Source of the DNA: Halobellus ruber | Lineage (GTDB): Archaea; Halobacteriota; Halobacteria; Halobacteriales; Haloferacaceae | NCBI RefSeq assembly: GCF_014212355.1 | Contig: NZ_JACKXD010000005.1 | Span: 124,001 to 188,000 of the forward strand | Direction: 5' to 3' | DNA length: 64,000 nucleotides | Shown: positions 25,594-33,951 of the stretch, in pieces | How the letters are laid out: each line of letters begins with the position of its first letter | Numbering within the stretch: position 1 is the first letter of the stretch | The notes under the pieces: model-generated | The model's database searches: none | Told to the model about the DNA's origin: nothing | Seen by the model: only the letters and a program-made list of their open reading frames with translations | Program-made: the position numbers and the translations under genes

Positions 25594-26205
25594 ATGAGTA
25601 TCCCGACCGGAATCGACCGACTCGACGAACGGCTGGATGGGGGCGTTCTGCCGGGAACGCTGTTCGTGATCACACTACCACCCGGTGGGGAGTACATCCC
25701 GCTGATCCGGGACGGACTGAAAGCGAGACGTGCGGTCATTCTCACGTCACTCAAGAGCGAGACGCTGATCCGGAAGATGCTCGAACGGTCCGGCGTCGGT
25801 CTCGAGGACGTCGCTCTCGCCGAACTCGACCCGGGCAAAGCCCCGGAGACGATACCAGCGACGCTCGACACACTCGATTCGAGCACCAGTCTGTACGTAA
25901 ACGCAGCCGATCCGATAGAGAAGTCCGTCCCGACGGATCTCTACGTCGATCTGATGAACCTGGTCTCCGAGCGGCTCTACGAGGTGGGGACCACCGGCTA
26001 TCTGTCCTGCTACCGCGACGGTGAACCCCGTTACAACCGGACGGTGACGCTCAACGTTGCCGATTTCGTGGTCGAGATCGAGAGAGTACACGAGGCCGGT
26101 CGGTTGACGCACCGGCTCAGGGTACCGAAGGCGAACGGCGTCGCCTTGACCGAGTCGGACCGAACGTTCGAGGTCACGATCGATCAAGCCCCACCGGGCG
26201 CGTGA
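25594..26205 (+). CDS. KaiC/RecA-like protein with degenerate Walker A
   Basis: 203 residues. The start SIPTGIDRLDERLDGGVLPGTLFVIT is the hallmark of KaiC/RadA-like ATPases. At the place of the P-loop (GxxGxGKT) the sequence reads LPPGGEYIP, without the lysine and threonine. It therefore probably cannot bind or hydrolyse ATP in the normal way. Later strands (RAVILTSLKSE, SSTSLYVNAAD) follow the fold, and the C-terminal half is beta-rich. Such inactive KaiC-like proteins are common in haloarchaea near signalling genes. It is the last gene of the 22-26 kb cassette and lies 56 bp after the membrane protein. Confidence 0.6.
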   Translation: MSIPTGIDRLDERLDGGVLPGTLFVITLPPGGEYIPLIRDGLKARRAVILTSLKSETLIRKMLERSGVGLEDVALAELDPGKAPETIPATLDTLDSSTSLYVNAADPIEKSVPTDLYVDLMNLVSERLYEVGTTGYLSCYRDGEPRYNRTVTLNVADFVVEIERVHEAGRLTHRLRVPKANGVALTESDRTFEVTIDQAPPGA

Positions 26206-26426
26206 CCACGCGGCCGGGAGTTCCGTCCTGACCGGGGTACTCGCCGCGGAACTCCGGCGAAAAATCCCGTTTCCAACGCAGTCTTTCCGGTTGCTGCTGT
26301 GCCCCGGCCGCGGGCGGCTTCCCGTCGCAACCCGCGGGTTCCACCCCGTAACTCCCGGGAATCGGAACGCCGTCGAACCCGCTCCCGAAGAACCGAAACG
26401 CCGAACCGAGCCACTCGCCAACCGCT

Positions 26427-26511
26427 TCACACTGTCGGCTGTAACTACGTGAAGATTTTCCACGCCCCCGGGGTGTCGAAATCCGTCACGCGACTATCGC
26501 CGACAGTATCG
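26427..26511. repeat. family A MITE, diverged copy
   Basis: Core 26430-26508, 79 bp. The left end reads CACTGTCGGCTGTAACTACG (first base changed from T) and the right end TATCGCCGACAGTA. The central palindrome is partly decayed. Flanks are TCA (26427-26429) and TCG, so the target duplication carries one change. It lies between the KaiC-like gene and tbp. The rest of the 26206-26640 gap holds only the tbp promoter. Confidence 0.75.
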
Positions 26512-26604
26512 GATACGCTCGGCCGAACACCGTCGAGACGTGGTTACAAGCGTCCGAACCCCGTTTCAACCGACCGACCCGGACGGCAGCCGCTTCGCAC
26601 CAAT

Positions 26605-26632
26605 CTTTTTAAACGTTAAATACGTCGTTTAA
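26605..26632 (+). promoter_or_regulatory. tbp promoter with overlapping dyad
   Basis: TTTTTAAA (26605-26612) lies about 30 bp before the ATG and is the TATA box of a leaderless or nearly leaderless transcript. TTAAACG (26609-26615) and CGTTTAA (26626-26632) form a perfect 7-bp dyad with a 10-bp spacer that overlaps the TATA box and approaches the start site, a good place for autoregulation. Confidence 0.55.
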
Positions 26633-26640
26633 GTCGATAT

Positions 26641-27204
26641 ATGAACGACCCCAAGGACACGATCAACATCGAAAACGTCGTCGCCTCCACCGGGATCGGT
26701 CAGGAGCTCGATCTCCAGAGCGTGGCGATGGATCTGGAAGGCGCCGACTACGACCCCGAGCAGTTCCCCGGCTTAGTCTACCGGACCCAGGAGCCGAAAT
26801 CGGCGGCGCTGATCTTCCGGTCGGGCAAGATCGTCTGCACCGGCGCGAAGTCGACCGACGACGTCCACGAGAGCCTCCACATCGTCTTCGAGAAGCTCCG
26901 GGAGCTGAAGATCCCCGTCGACGACGACCCCGAGATCACGGTGCAGAACATCGTCACCTCCGCGGATCTCGGCGAGAACCTCAATCTCAACGCCATCGCC
27001 ATCGGGCTCGGCTTGGAGAACATCGAGTACGAACCCGAGCAGTTCCCCGGCTTAGTCTACCGGCTGGACGAACCCGCCGTCGTCGCGCTGCTTTTCGGCT
27101 CCGGGAAGCTCGTCATCACCGGGGGCAAAGCGCCCGACGACGCCCGCGAGGCCGTCGACGTGATCGTGTCCCGTCTGGACGAACTCGGGCTGCTTGCGGA
27201 CTGA
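26641..27204 (+). CDS. tbp: TATA-box-binding protein
   Basis: 187 residues forming two direct repeats of about 90 residues (NIENVVASTGIG.. and TVQNIVTSADLG..). Each contains YxPEQFPGLVYR followed by the ALxFxSGKxVxTG strand, the saddle-shaped DNA-binding fold. TBP recruits TFB and RNA polymerase to TATA promoters. The protein is acidic, as in other haloarchaea, which often have several tbp genes. Whether this is the essential or an extra copy cannot be decided here. The next gene starts 22 bp after its stop. Confidence 0.92.
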   Translation: MNDPKDTINIENVVASTGIGQELDLQSVAMDLEGADYDPEQFPGLVYRTQEPKSAALIFRSGKIVCTGAKSTDDVHESLHIVFEKLRELKIPVDDDPEITVQNIVTSADLGENLNLNAIAIGLGLENIEYEPEQFPGLVYRLDEPAVVALLFGSGKLVITGGKAPDDAREAVDVIVSRLDELGLLAD

Positions 27205-27226
27205 AGCGTCCGTTACGGCCGTCAGT

Positions 27227-27610
27227 ATGCTTCTCCCGCTTCAGGCCGCCCCCGAGGGTCCGCTCGCGGTCGCCGGCACGTTCGCCTCCTTTGCGATCTT
27301 CCTGTCTGTCACCGCCCACATCGCCGCCCGGAACGTCCTCGGCGACGTCCCCGTCCGCAACGCGTTCGTGGTGGGCCCCGTCCCGGCGGCGATCAGCGTC
27401 CTTGTGGCGACGTTCGCCGCGGGCAACTCCACCGTTATTCTCGTCGGGGTGGCCGCGGCGATCGCCCTCGATTGGGCCGCGATCCGGGCGCTGTACGACG
27501 AATCGACCCGCCTGTCGGCGTACATCACCTTCATCCACTTCGTGGTCAGCGTCATCCTGGGGGCGATCGTCTTCGGGCTCTGGGCGCTCTCGCTCAGCGC
27601 GCCCGGGTAG
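27227..27610 (+). CDS. small four-TM membrane protein
   Basis: 127 residues from ATG at 27227 (MLLPLQAAPEG). Four hydrophobic segments are seen at about 13-32, 43-61, 63-82 and 98-121. A polar turn, NVLGDVPVRNAF, lies between the first two. No functional motif is visible. The same arrangement after tbp is familiar from haloarchaeal genomes, but I cannot name a function. It is 22 bp downstream of tbp and probably co-transcribed. It converges on hisG. Confidence 0.65.
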   Translation: MLLPLQAAPEGPLAVAGTFASFAIFLSVTAHIAARNVLGDVPVRNAFVVGPVPAAISVLVATFAAGNSTVILVGVAAAIALDWAAIRALYDESTRLSAYITFIHFVVSVILGAIVFGLWALSLSAPG

Positions 27611-27660
27611 CGGGGTTCGGTGGCCCTGCCGCCACGCTCGCCGCGTCGACGGCCCCCGAC

Positions 27661-28506
27661 TCACTCCACCAGCCGCTCGATCTCGGTGACCAGGATTCCG
27701 GACGCCCCGACCGACTTCAGGGCGTCGACGGTCTCGAAGACGTCGCGCTCGTCGACGACGACGTGGACGGCCACCGTTTCCTCGCCCGCGACGTCCATCA
27801 CCGTCGGGCCGTCCAGCCCCGGGATCACCTCGCGGATCTCCGCCAGCCGGTCCTCGGGGGCGTTCATCATCACGTACCGTTTGTCCTCGGCGGCCAGCAC
27901 CGACTCGAAGGCGGTCACCAGCTGCTGGACCTTCTCGTCGCCGGCGCGGTCGGGGTGGGCGTAGAGCCGCACCGACGACGAAAGCACCTCGTCGATCACC
28001 GCAAGGCGGTTCATTCGGAGCGTGGTCCCGGTGGAGGTGATGTCGACGATGGCGTCGGCCATCTCGACGTGGGGCGTGAGTTCGGTCGCGCCCGTCACCT
28101 CCACCACGTCGGCGTCGATCCCTTCCCGATCGAGGTACTCGCGGGTGATCCGCGGGAACTCGGTCGCAACGGTACCGTCTCCCAGGTCGGTCGGCACGGC
28201 GATGTCGCCGTCCTCGGGTGCGGCCAGCACCAGCCGACACCGCCCGAACTCCAGGTCGACCAGCTCTGTCAGGTCGACCCCGGATTCGACCACCTGATCG
28301 CGGCCGGTGATCCCGACCGCGGCGGCCCCGTCGGCCACGTACTCGGGGATGTCGGCCGCGCGGGCGAACAGGATCGTCACCTCGGGGTCGACGGTGTCGG
28401 CGTAGAGCTTCCGGTCGGCCGTGCTCTCGATCGGGAGCCCGGCCCGTTCGAGGAGGTCGACGCTCGGCTCGTGCAGGCGGCCCTTGTTGGGGACGGCGAC
28501 GCGCAT
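27661..28506 (-). CDS. hisG: ATP phosphoribosyltransferase, long form
   Basis: 281 residues. It catalyses the first step of histidine synthesis, joining ATP and PRPP. The N-terminal catalytic part has [13 protein letters not shown], the [14 protein letters not shown] segment and the PRPP-binding [12 protein letters not shown]. The C-terminal 75 residues ([14 protein letters not shown].. to [11 protein letters not shown]) are the regulatory ACT-like domain found in long HisG, which allows feedback inhibition by histidine without HisZ. The gene is divergent from hisB across 138 bp, so the two may share a control region. Confidence 0.92.
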   Translation of the reverse strand: MRVAVPNKGRLHEPSVDLLERAGLPIESTADRKLYADTVDPEVTILFARAADIPEYVADGAAAVGITGRDQVVESGVDLTELVDLEFGRCRLVLAAPEDGDIAVPTDLGDGTVATEFPRITREYLDREGIDADVVEVTGATELTPHVEMADAIVDITSTGTTLRMNRLAVIDEVLSSSVRLYAHPDRAGDEKVQQLVTAFESVLAAEDKRYVMMNAPEDRLAEIREVIPGLDGPTVMDVAGEETVAVHVVVDERDVFETVDALKSVGASGILVTEIERLVE

Positions 28507-28644
28507 ACCACGGGGTCACGCGCCTGCGACGTACCACTTTCGCTCGCGGGTCGGGGTGGCTGATGGGACGACAGGCGCGGGGGCGACAGCGCAGCACCGA
28601 CTCGGAGGCACAACCATCATACCCCCGCGCGTCGATGCGCCGGT

Positions 28645-29304
28645 ATGACCGACGCAGACGGCGGGGACGACGCCGGACCGGACGGCAGCAACGACGCCGC
28701 CGGGACTGAGAGAGCGGACGGCGACCGCGCCGCAGCCGTCTCCCGGGCGACCGCCGAAACCGACATCGATCTCACGCTGACCGTCGACGGCGACGGCGAC
28801 GCCGCGGTCGACACCGGGATCGGCTTCTTCGATCACATGCTCGAATCCTTCGCGAAGCACGGCCTGTTCGACCTGACGGTGCGGTGTGACGGCGACCTCT
28901 CGGTCGACGACCACCACACCGTCGAGGACGTCGCGATCGTACTCGGCGAAGCGTTCGACGCGGCACTGGGCGAGAAACGCGGGATCGTCCGCTACGCCGA
29001 CCGGCGGGTGCCGTTAGACGAGGCGGTCGCGGGCGTCGTCGTCGACGTGAGCGGCCGGCCGCACTTCGACTTCGACGGCGAGTTCTCCCAGGCCGCGATC
29101 GGCGAGTTCACCAGCGACATGGCCCGCCACTTCGCGTACTCCCTGTCGATGCACGCGGGCCTGACGCTCCACGCCGAGGTCGACGGCGAGAACGCCCACC
29201 ACGAGGTGGAGGCGCTGTTCAAGGCGCTCGCGCGGGCGCTCGACGACGCCACCGTGGTCGACCCGCGCCGGAGCGACACCCCGAGTACGAAGGGCGAACT
29301 CTGA
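28645..29304 (+). CDS. hisB: imidazoleglycerol-phosphate dehydratase
   Basis: 219 residues, about 25 longer than usual because of an acidic N-terminal leader (to about residue 30). The metal-binding motifs are all present: [32 protein letters not shown], then [21 protein letters not shown] and [19 protein letters not shown]. The enzyme removes water from imidazoleglycerol phosphate, the sixth step of the histidine pathway, using Mn2+. It is the monofunctional form, without the phosphatase part seen in enterobacteria. An inner start is possible but not supported by a clear signal. Confidence 0.92.
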   Translation: MTDADGGDDAGPDGSNDAAGTERADGDRAAAVSRATAETDIDLTLTVDGDGDAAVDTGIGFFDHMLESFAKHGLFDLTVRCDGDLSVDDHHTVEDVAIVLGEAFDAALGEKRGIVRYADRRVPLDEAVAGVVVDVSGRPHFDFDGEFSQAAIGEFTSDMARHFAYSLSMHAGLTLHAEVDGENAHHEVEALFKALARALDDATVVDPRRSDTPSTKGEL

Positions 29305-29326
29305 GGCCACCGACGCCCGCCGGGAG

Positions 29327-30118
29327 TCAGTTTCGGCGGAGCGTCCCGCCGTCGTCGACGATCACGCCGCGGTCGACCGCGTGGTCGACGATCCGGTGGA
29401 CGTGGCCCTCGTCGAGGTCGTAGGCGCTCGCGGCGAGTTCGACGATGGCGGTGCGCTCCACGGGGAACTCCCGGTTGCCGAGCAGCCGCATCACGGTCCG
29501 GAACTCCTCGGGGCCGTCGTCGCTCCCGGCAGCCTCGGTGCCGGTTGCCCTGTCGTCGTCGGTGTCGTCGGCACCGTCCGCGGCGCTGCCGTCGGCGTCG
29601 GTTGCCGCCCCGCCCGTTCCAGCGCCCGCCTCCGTCGCCGCCGGCGAATCAGTGTCGGTTGCCGGGTCGACATTGGGGATGCCGTCACGGATAGGTTCGG
29701 ACCGCGGGTGTCCCGCGTCGTCCGCTCCCCCGCCGGCGCGGTCCGGGTCGCTCCACTGGACCGGTTCCCCGCCGGGGTCGTCGGGCGGCGTTGCGTCGGT
29801 GTGTGAGTCGGCGGCGTCGGAGCCCGCCCCGTCGCCGGGGGCCGCCGCCGACCCGCCCGTTGCGGACGATGCGGCCGCTGTCGACGAGTCCTCGGACTCG
29901 TCCCCGGCGTCGACCCCCGACGCGTCGTCGTCCGCCTCGACGCCGAGCCGTTCGAGCAGCGGGTCGATCACGGTTTCGAGCGTCCCCGCACAGTCCGAAC
30001 AGAGGACGATCCGTCGCTGTTCGGCCTCCGTCGGCGAAAGCGCCGGCGGGAGCACCTCGTAGACGCCGGCGGCGTCGGCGCCGCAGAACTCGCAGGTTCG
30101 GAGTTGACGCATCGGCAT
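29327..30118 (-). CDS. zinc-finger protein with acidic linker and C-terminal winged helix
   Basis: 263 residues from ATG at 30118 (MPMRQL). The start has a four-cysteine zinc site: CEFCG (about 9-13) and CSDCA (about 39-43). Residues about 65-195 are a low-complexity acidic and Ala/Ser-rich linker, typical of disordered haloarchaeal segments. The last 65 residues look like a winged helix (MRLLGNREFPVERTAIVELAASAYDL..VDRGVIVDDGGTL). The layout suggests a DNA- or RNA-associated regulator, but the target is unknown. It converges on hisB (22 bp) and lies downstream of the rhodanese gene on the same strand. Confidence 0.6.
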   Translation of the reverse strand: MPMRQLRTCEFCGADAAGVYEVLPPALSPTEAEQRRIVLCSDCAGTLETVIDPLLERLGVEADDDASGVDAGDESEDSSTAAASSATGGSAAAPGDGAGSDAADSHTDATPPDDPGGEPVQWSDPDRAGGGADDAGHPRSEPIRDGIPNVDPATDTDSPAATEAGAGTGGAATDADGSAADGADDTDDDRATGTEAAGSDDGPEEFRTVMRLLGNREFPVERTAIVELAASAYDLDEGHVHRIVDHAVDRGVIVDDGGTLRRN

Positions 30119-30252
30119 ACTCGTGTCTCCGCGAGCGGGCTGATAAAACTATTCGACGGGGTGGTGGCTACTCCAGCACTCCGTCGGGAACTGACCCGTC
30201 CCCGCGGCTCCCCTTCGGTCGCCGCTCCGATCCGGGGCTCCGTTCGGTGCCG

Positions 30253-31041
30253 TCACTCAGCCTCGCTTTCTACCGGCCCGCCGCGTTCGGTCCACTCGGT
30301 GAGGCTCCCCTCGTAGAAGCCGACGTCGTCGTAGCCGAGCGACCGCAAGACGACGTAGGTGTGGCTGATCCGGCGGGCGGTGTTGCAGTACAGTAGCACC
30401 CGGGTGTCGGGGGTGACGCCGACGTCCGCGAGGACCCCCGCGAGTTCGTTGGCGGGCTTCAGCCCGCGGGTGTCGTCGTCGACGAGGTCGCGCCAGTCGA
30501 GGTTGACCGCGCCCGGGAGGTGCCCCTCCGCGAACTCCCAGGCCTCCCGGGTGTCGACGATGACCGCCTCGGGGTCGTCGAGTGCAGCCCTGATGGTGTC
30601 GTAGTCGACCAGCGGGGACTGTTCCGGCTCGCCGACCGCGTACTCCGATTCGGCCGGCGACGGCGACTCGGTGGTGGTCCGATGCTCGCGGTTCCACGCG
30701 CTGAAGTCGCCGTCGAGGAGGTGGAGCCGATCCGGCGGGTGGCCGTACAGCTCCGCGGTCACCAGAAAGCGCGCCGCAAAGACCCCGTGGGTGTCGTCGT
30801 AGGCGACGATGTCGTCGTCGGGGGCGATCCCCGCAGCCGACAGCAGCGACTCCCAGACCTCGGCCCCGGGGAGCATCCCCTCGTCGCCGGACTCGCTGCG
30901 GAACTCCGCGAACGGGAGGTTCACCGCGCCCGGGACGTGACCGATGCCGTCGAACTCCCACGCGTCGCGGACGTCGACGATCCGCACCGACCCGGACCGT
31001 TCGGCCACCCACTCCGCCGGGACGACGACGTTCTCGTACAT
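30253..31041 (-). CDS. tandem rhodanese sulfurtransferase
   Basis: 262 residues from ATG at 31041, where MYENVVVPAEWVAER begins the first rhodanese domain; the longer frame upstream crosses the divergent promoter. Two rhodanese domains follow. The first carries DAWEFDGIGHVPGAVNLPF and an inactive site. The second has EAWEFAEGHLPGAVNLDW and the active loop CNTARRI with the catalytic cysteine. It transfers sulfane sulfur from thiosulfate or mercaptopyruvate to cyanide or thiols. It is divergent from a second sulfurtransferase at 31293. The CNTARR loop differs from the CRIGERSS loop of that partner, so the two probably use different substrates. Confidence 0.85.
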   Translation of the reverse strand: MYENVVVPAEWVAERSGSVRIVDVRDAWEFDGIGHVPGAVNLPFAEFRSESGDEGMLPGAEVWESLLSAAGIAPDDDIVAYDDTHGVFAARFLVTAELYGHPPDRLHLLDGDFSAWNREHRTTTESPSPAESEYAVGEPEQSPLVDYDTIRAALDDPEAVIVDTREAWEFAEGHLPGAVNLDWRDLVDDDTRGLKPANELAGVLADVGVTPDTRVLLYCNTARRISHTYVVLRSLGYDDVGFYEGSLTEWTERGGPVESEAE

Positions 31042-31292
31042 ACACGTGGGTAGTCGACCGCGGCTCTTGAACCTGGGCGATCCACGCGCCGTTTCGGGCG
31101 TCGAAGAAAGTGGCAACTGTTGCTGGTAGAATCCGCAACGAGCGGTGAGCCGCCGGACGCCGTGTCCCCACGACGATTCCGGCGGATGACACGCGGCCAA
31201 TATCCGGCAAAAATCTCTCCATCGCGGGAGGGTTGGCAGGACGCGCCGTTGCTGTGGGGATTATACGGGAAGAGGTCGTATAGGGGAACGCA

Positions 31293-32162
31293 ATGACAGA
31301 CAACGACTACGCGAAGGACGTCCTCGTCTCCGCCGACTGGGTCGAGGAGCGTCTCGACGAGTTCGAAAGCGACGACCCCGCCCACCGGCTGGTGGAGGTC
31401 GACACCGACACCGAAGCGTACGACGAGAGCCACGCGCCCGGCGCGATCGGGTTCAACTGGGAGACGCAGCTCCAAGACCAGACCACCCGGGACATCCTGA
31501 CGCAGGAGGACTTCGAGGATCTGCTGGGCAGCCACGGCATCTCAGAGGACTCCACGGTGGTCCTGTACGGCGACAACTCCAACTGGTTCGCCGCCTACAC
31601 CTACTGGCAGTTCAAGTACTACGGCCACGACGACGTCCGACTCCTCGACGGCGGCCGCGAGTACTGGATCGAGAACGACTACCCGACCACCGACGAGGTG
31701 CCGGAGTTCCCCGCGCAGACCTACACCGCGAAGGGTCCCTACGAGGACATCCGTGCGTACCGCGACGACGTCGAGAAGGCGATCGACCGCGACCTCCCGC
31801 TCGTGGACGTCCGCTCGCCCGAGGAGTTCTCCGGCGAGATCCTCGCGCCGCCGGGACTGCAGGAGACCGCCCAGCGCGGCGGCCACATCCCCGGCGCCCA
31901 GAACGTCTCGTGGGCCGCGGTCACGAACGACGACGGGACGTTCAAGTCCCGCGAGGAACTCGAGGAGCTCTACGCCGAGCACGGCATCGACGGCGACACC
32001 ACAGTCGTCGCGTACTGCCGGATCGGCGAGCGGTCCTCCGTGGCCTGGTTCGCGCTCCACGAACTCCTGGGCTACGACTCGGCGATCAACTACGACGGCT
32101 CCTGGACCGAGTGGGGCAACCTGGTCGGCGCGCCGATCGAAAAGGGCAGCGGCGCAGACTGA
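31293..32162 (+). CDS. thiosulfate sulfurtransferase (rhodanese)
   Basis: 289 residues with two rhodanese domains. The N-terminal one has EVDTDTEAYDESHAPGAIGF and VVLYGDNSNWFAAY, where an aspartate replaces the active cysteine. The C-terminal one has DVRSPEEFSGE, RGGHIPGAQNVSW and the active loop YCRIGERSSV with the catalytic cysteine near residue 238. The CRxGxR loop is the thiosulfate-type. The start ATG sits 32 bp after GGGATTATACGGG. Haloarchaea commonly keep two divergent genes of this kind, and 251 bp separate them here. Confidence 0.88.
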   Translation: MTDNDYAKDVLVSADWVEERLDEFESDDPAHRLVEVDTDTEAYDESHAPGAIGFNWETQLQDQTTRDILTQEDFEDLLGSHGISEDSTVVLYGDNSNWFAAYTYWQFKYYGHDDVRLLDGGREYWIENDYPTTDEVPEFPAQTYTAKGPYEDIRAYRDDVEKAIDRDLPLVDVRSPEEFSGEILAPPGLQETAQRGGHIPGAQNVSWAAVTNDDGTFKSREELEELYAEHGIDGDTTVVAYCRIGERSSVAWFALHELLGYDSAINYDGSWTEWGNLVGAPIEKGSGAD

Positions 32163-32345
32163 GCGGCGCGAGGTCGGCGAGTGAGCGAAGCGAGGGAACC
32201 GGAGCGGCGACCGTAGCGAGCCGCGAAGACGGCAGCGACGCCGACTGACGGCACGGAGTAGCGCCGGCTCCCGCACCGGTCGTTGTCTTCGAGCACACCT
32301 CGAATTTTTGCGCTACGACGTCGCCGCCGAGCGCCCCGACCGGCG

Positions 32346-33896
32346 CTACCCGCCGAGCACGACCCTCGCGATCGCTGGCGTCAGAAACGCCTCGATCGCG
32401 GCCGCGACGACGAACAGCGGCACGAGCCCCAGCAGCACCCGGTAGGTACGCCGGATCGCCGCGGCCACGTCGCCGTCGTCGTAGCGGCCGCGGAGGGCGC
32501 CGACCCCGACGCCACCCAGCGAGAGGCCGGCCGCGCCGCCGATCACGAGCGCCGGGATCTCGATCACGCCGTGGGGGGCGACCAGCGCCAGGAACGCGAC
32601 GGGGTCGACGACGCCGCCGACGGCGCCGACGATCAGCCCGTTGAACGCGAGCGTCACCACCGCCGGCACGCCCGCGGCGATCCCGCTGTACGCCAGGTCG
32701 ACCGCGACCAGCCAGTTGTTGATCGCGAGGTTCAGGAAGGTGCCGAGCGGGAGCGCACCGAAGATCCCGCCCACGTCGCCGCCGACCGGGAGGTTCACCC
32801 CGGTCGATCCCGCCGCGACCCACCCGGCCGCGCCGCCGGCGGCGAAACAGGCGAGGGAGGCGAGGTTCGCGATCGGGTGGTCGCGCACGAACGCGCCGAC
32901 CGCGCGGAGGCCGCCGCCGAACGCCGTCCGGAGCCGCGTCCCGAGCGACGGACTGCTCGGCGCCGCGGGGAGTTCCGTCCCGGCGTACAACGCGGTTTTG
33001 AACCCGTCGACAACCGGCGGCACGAGTACTGTCCCGACCAGCGCAGTCGCGCGGGGCGCGCCGGCGGTCGCGCCGAGGCTCCCGACGACGCCCGAAAGGA
33101 TGACCGCCCCGATCGCGACGGCGACGTAGCCCAGCACGGCTTTCGGGCGGCGGAGCGGGAGCCGGACGCTGCGTTTCACCGCCGCGACCGCGCCGACGTC
33201 GTCGATCACGACCGCCTGGTCGGCGAACGCGAACAGCACGAGCACCAGCAGGACGACCAGAAGCGTGACGAGGCCACCGAGGACGGCGGCCAGAACCCCG
33301 AGCACGCCGGCCGCGGTCAACTCACCGGCACTGGCTGTGGCCCCGATCACGGCGGCAACGAGGCCGAAAAGCGGCGTGAGGACCGCGAGGACGGCGGCGA
33401 GCAGGAGGAGCCGAACGCCGACGAAGGCCCGCCAGTGTCGCCGGACGCCGGCGACGGCCGCGCGGACCCCGTCGTCGCCACGGAGCAGCCCGAACAGCCC
33501 GCCGACGGCCGCGGCGTTCCCGACGGCGGCGGCGAGGACCGCGAGGACGGCCGCCGACAGGACGCCCGCGGCGACTAAGAGCAGGACGCCGGGTGTCAGG
33601 ATTCCCGCGACGGCGTTGCCGAGTTCCGGCGGGAGCGACCCGTCGGTGCCGGGAGCGACCGACCCGTCCCCCACCGTGCGGAGCCGGTCGAGGAACGGCT
33701 CCAGCCGGCCGCCCGCTGCGAGGAGCCAGACCGCGGCGACGCCGGCGACGACGAGCGGTGTGCGTGCGATCCCGTAGAGGCCGCTCGCGAGGAGGTACAC
33801 GGGTAGGACCGACGCCGGCCGGTCACGGAGTAATCGGGCGCCCGTCCGGAGGGCGGTGGAGGGGTTCACGCAACTGAAATGCCGGGCGAACGACAT
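32346..33896 (-). CDS. polytopic membrane protein with SpoIIM-like C-terminal domain
   Basis: 516 residues, mostly hydrophobic. About six TM helices in the first 290 residues resemble the glycerophosphodiester-phosphodiesterase-like membrane region seen in haloarchaea. The last 200 residues match stage II sporulation protein M: NNWLVAVDLAYSGIAAGVP, then PHGVIEIPALVIGGAAGLSLG and the final IEAFLTPAIARVVLG. In bacteria SpoIIM helps membrane engulfment; in archaea the role is unknown but may concern membrane remodelling. A GTG nine codons downstream (VNPSTALRTG) is an alternative start. It lies 55 bp beyond the 3' end of the peroxidase gene on the same strand. Confidence 0.75.
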   Translation of the reverse strand: MSFARHFSCVNPSTALRTGARLLRDRPASVLPVYLLASGLYGIARTPLVVAGVAAVWLLAAGGRLEPFLDRLRTVGDGSVAPGTDGSLPPELGNAVAGILTPGVLLLVAAGVLSAAVLAVLAAAVGNAAAVGGLFGLLRGDDGVRAAVAGVRRHWRAFVGVRLLLLAAVLAVLTPLFGLVAAVIGATASAGELTAAGVLGVLAAVLGGLVTLLVVLLVLVLFAFADQAVVIDDVGAVAAVKRSVRLPLRRPKAVLGYVAVAIGAVILSGVVGSLGATAGAPRATALVGTVLVPPVVDGFKTALYAGTELPAAPSSPSLGTRLRTAFGGGLRAVGAFVRDHPIANLASLACFAAGGAAGWVAAGSTGVNLPVGGDVGGIFGALPLGTFLNLAINNWLVAVDLAYSGIAAGVPAVVTLAFNGLIVGAVGGVVDPVAFLALVAPHGVIEIPALVIGGAAGLSLGGVGVGALRGRYDDGDVAAAIRRTYRVLLGLVPLFVVAAAIEAFLTPAIARVVLGG

Positions 33897-33951
33897 AGAA
33901 GTTCGGGCGGCCGCACCTCGGTCCAGCCAGTCCCGGTCTACGCCCCGGACG

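Noticed and set aside
32163-32345. GAGTGAGCGAAGCGAG-type repeat after a rhodanese gene
   Set aside because: A common low-complexity intergenic motif in haloarchaea; no arms, flanking duplication or second copy in the window to make it an element.
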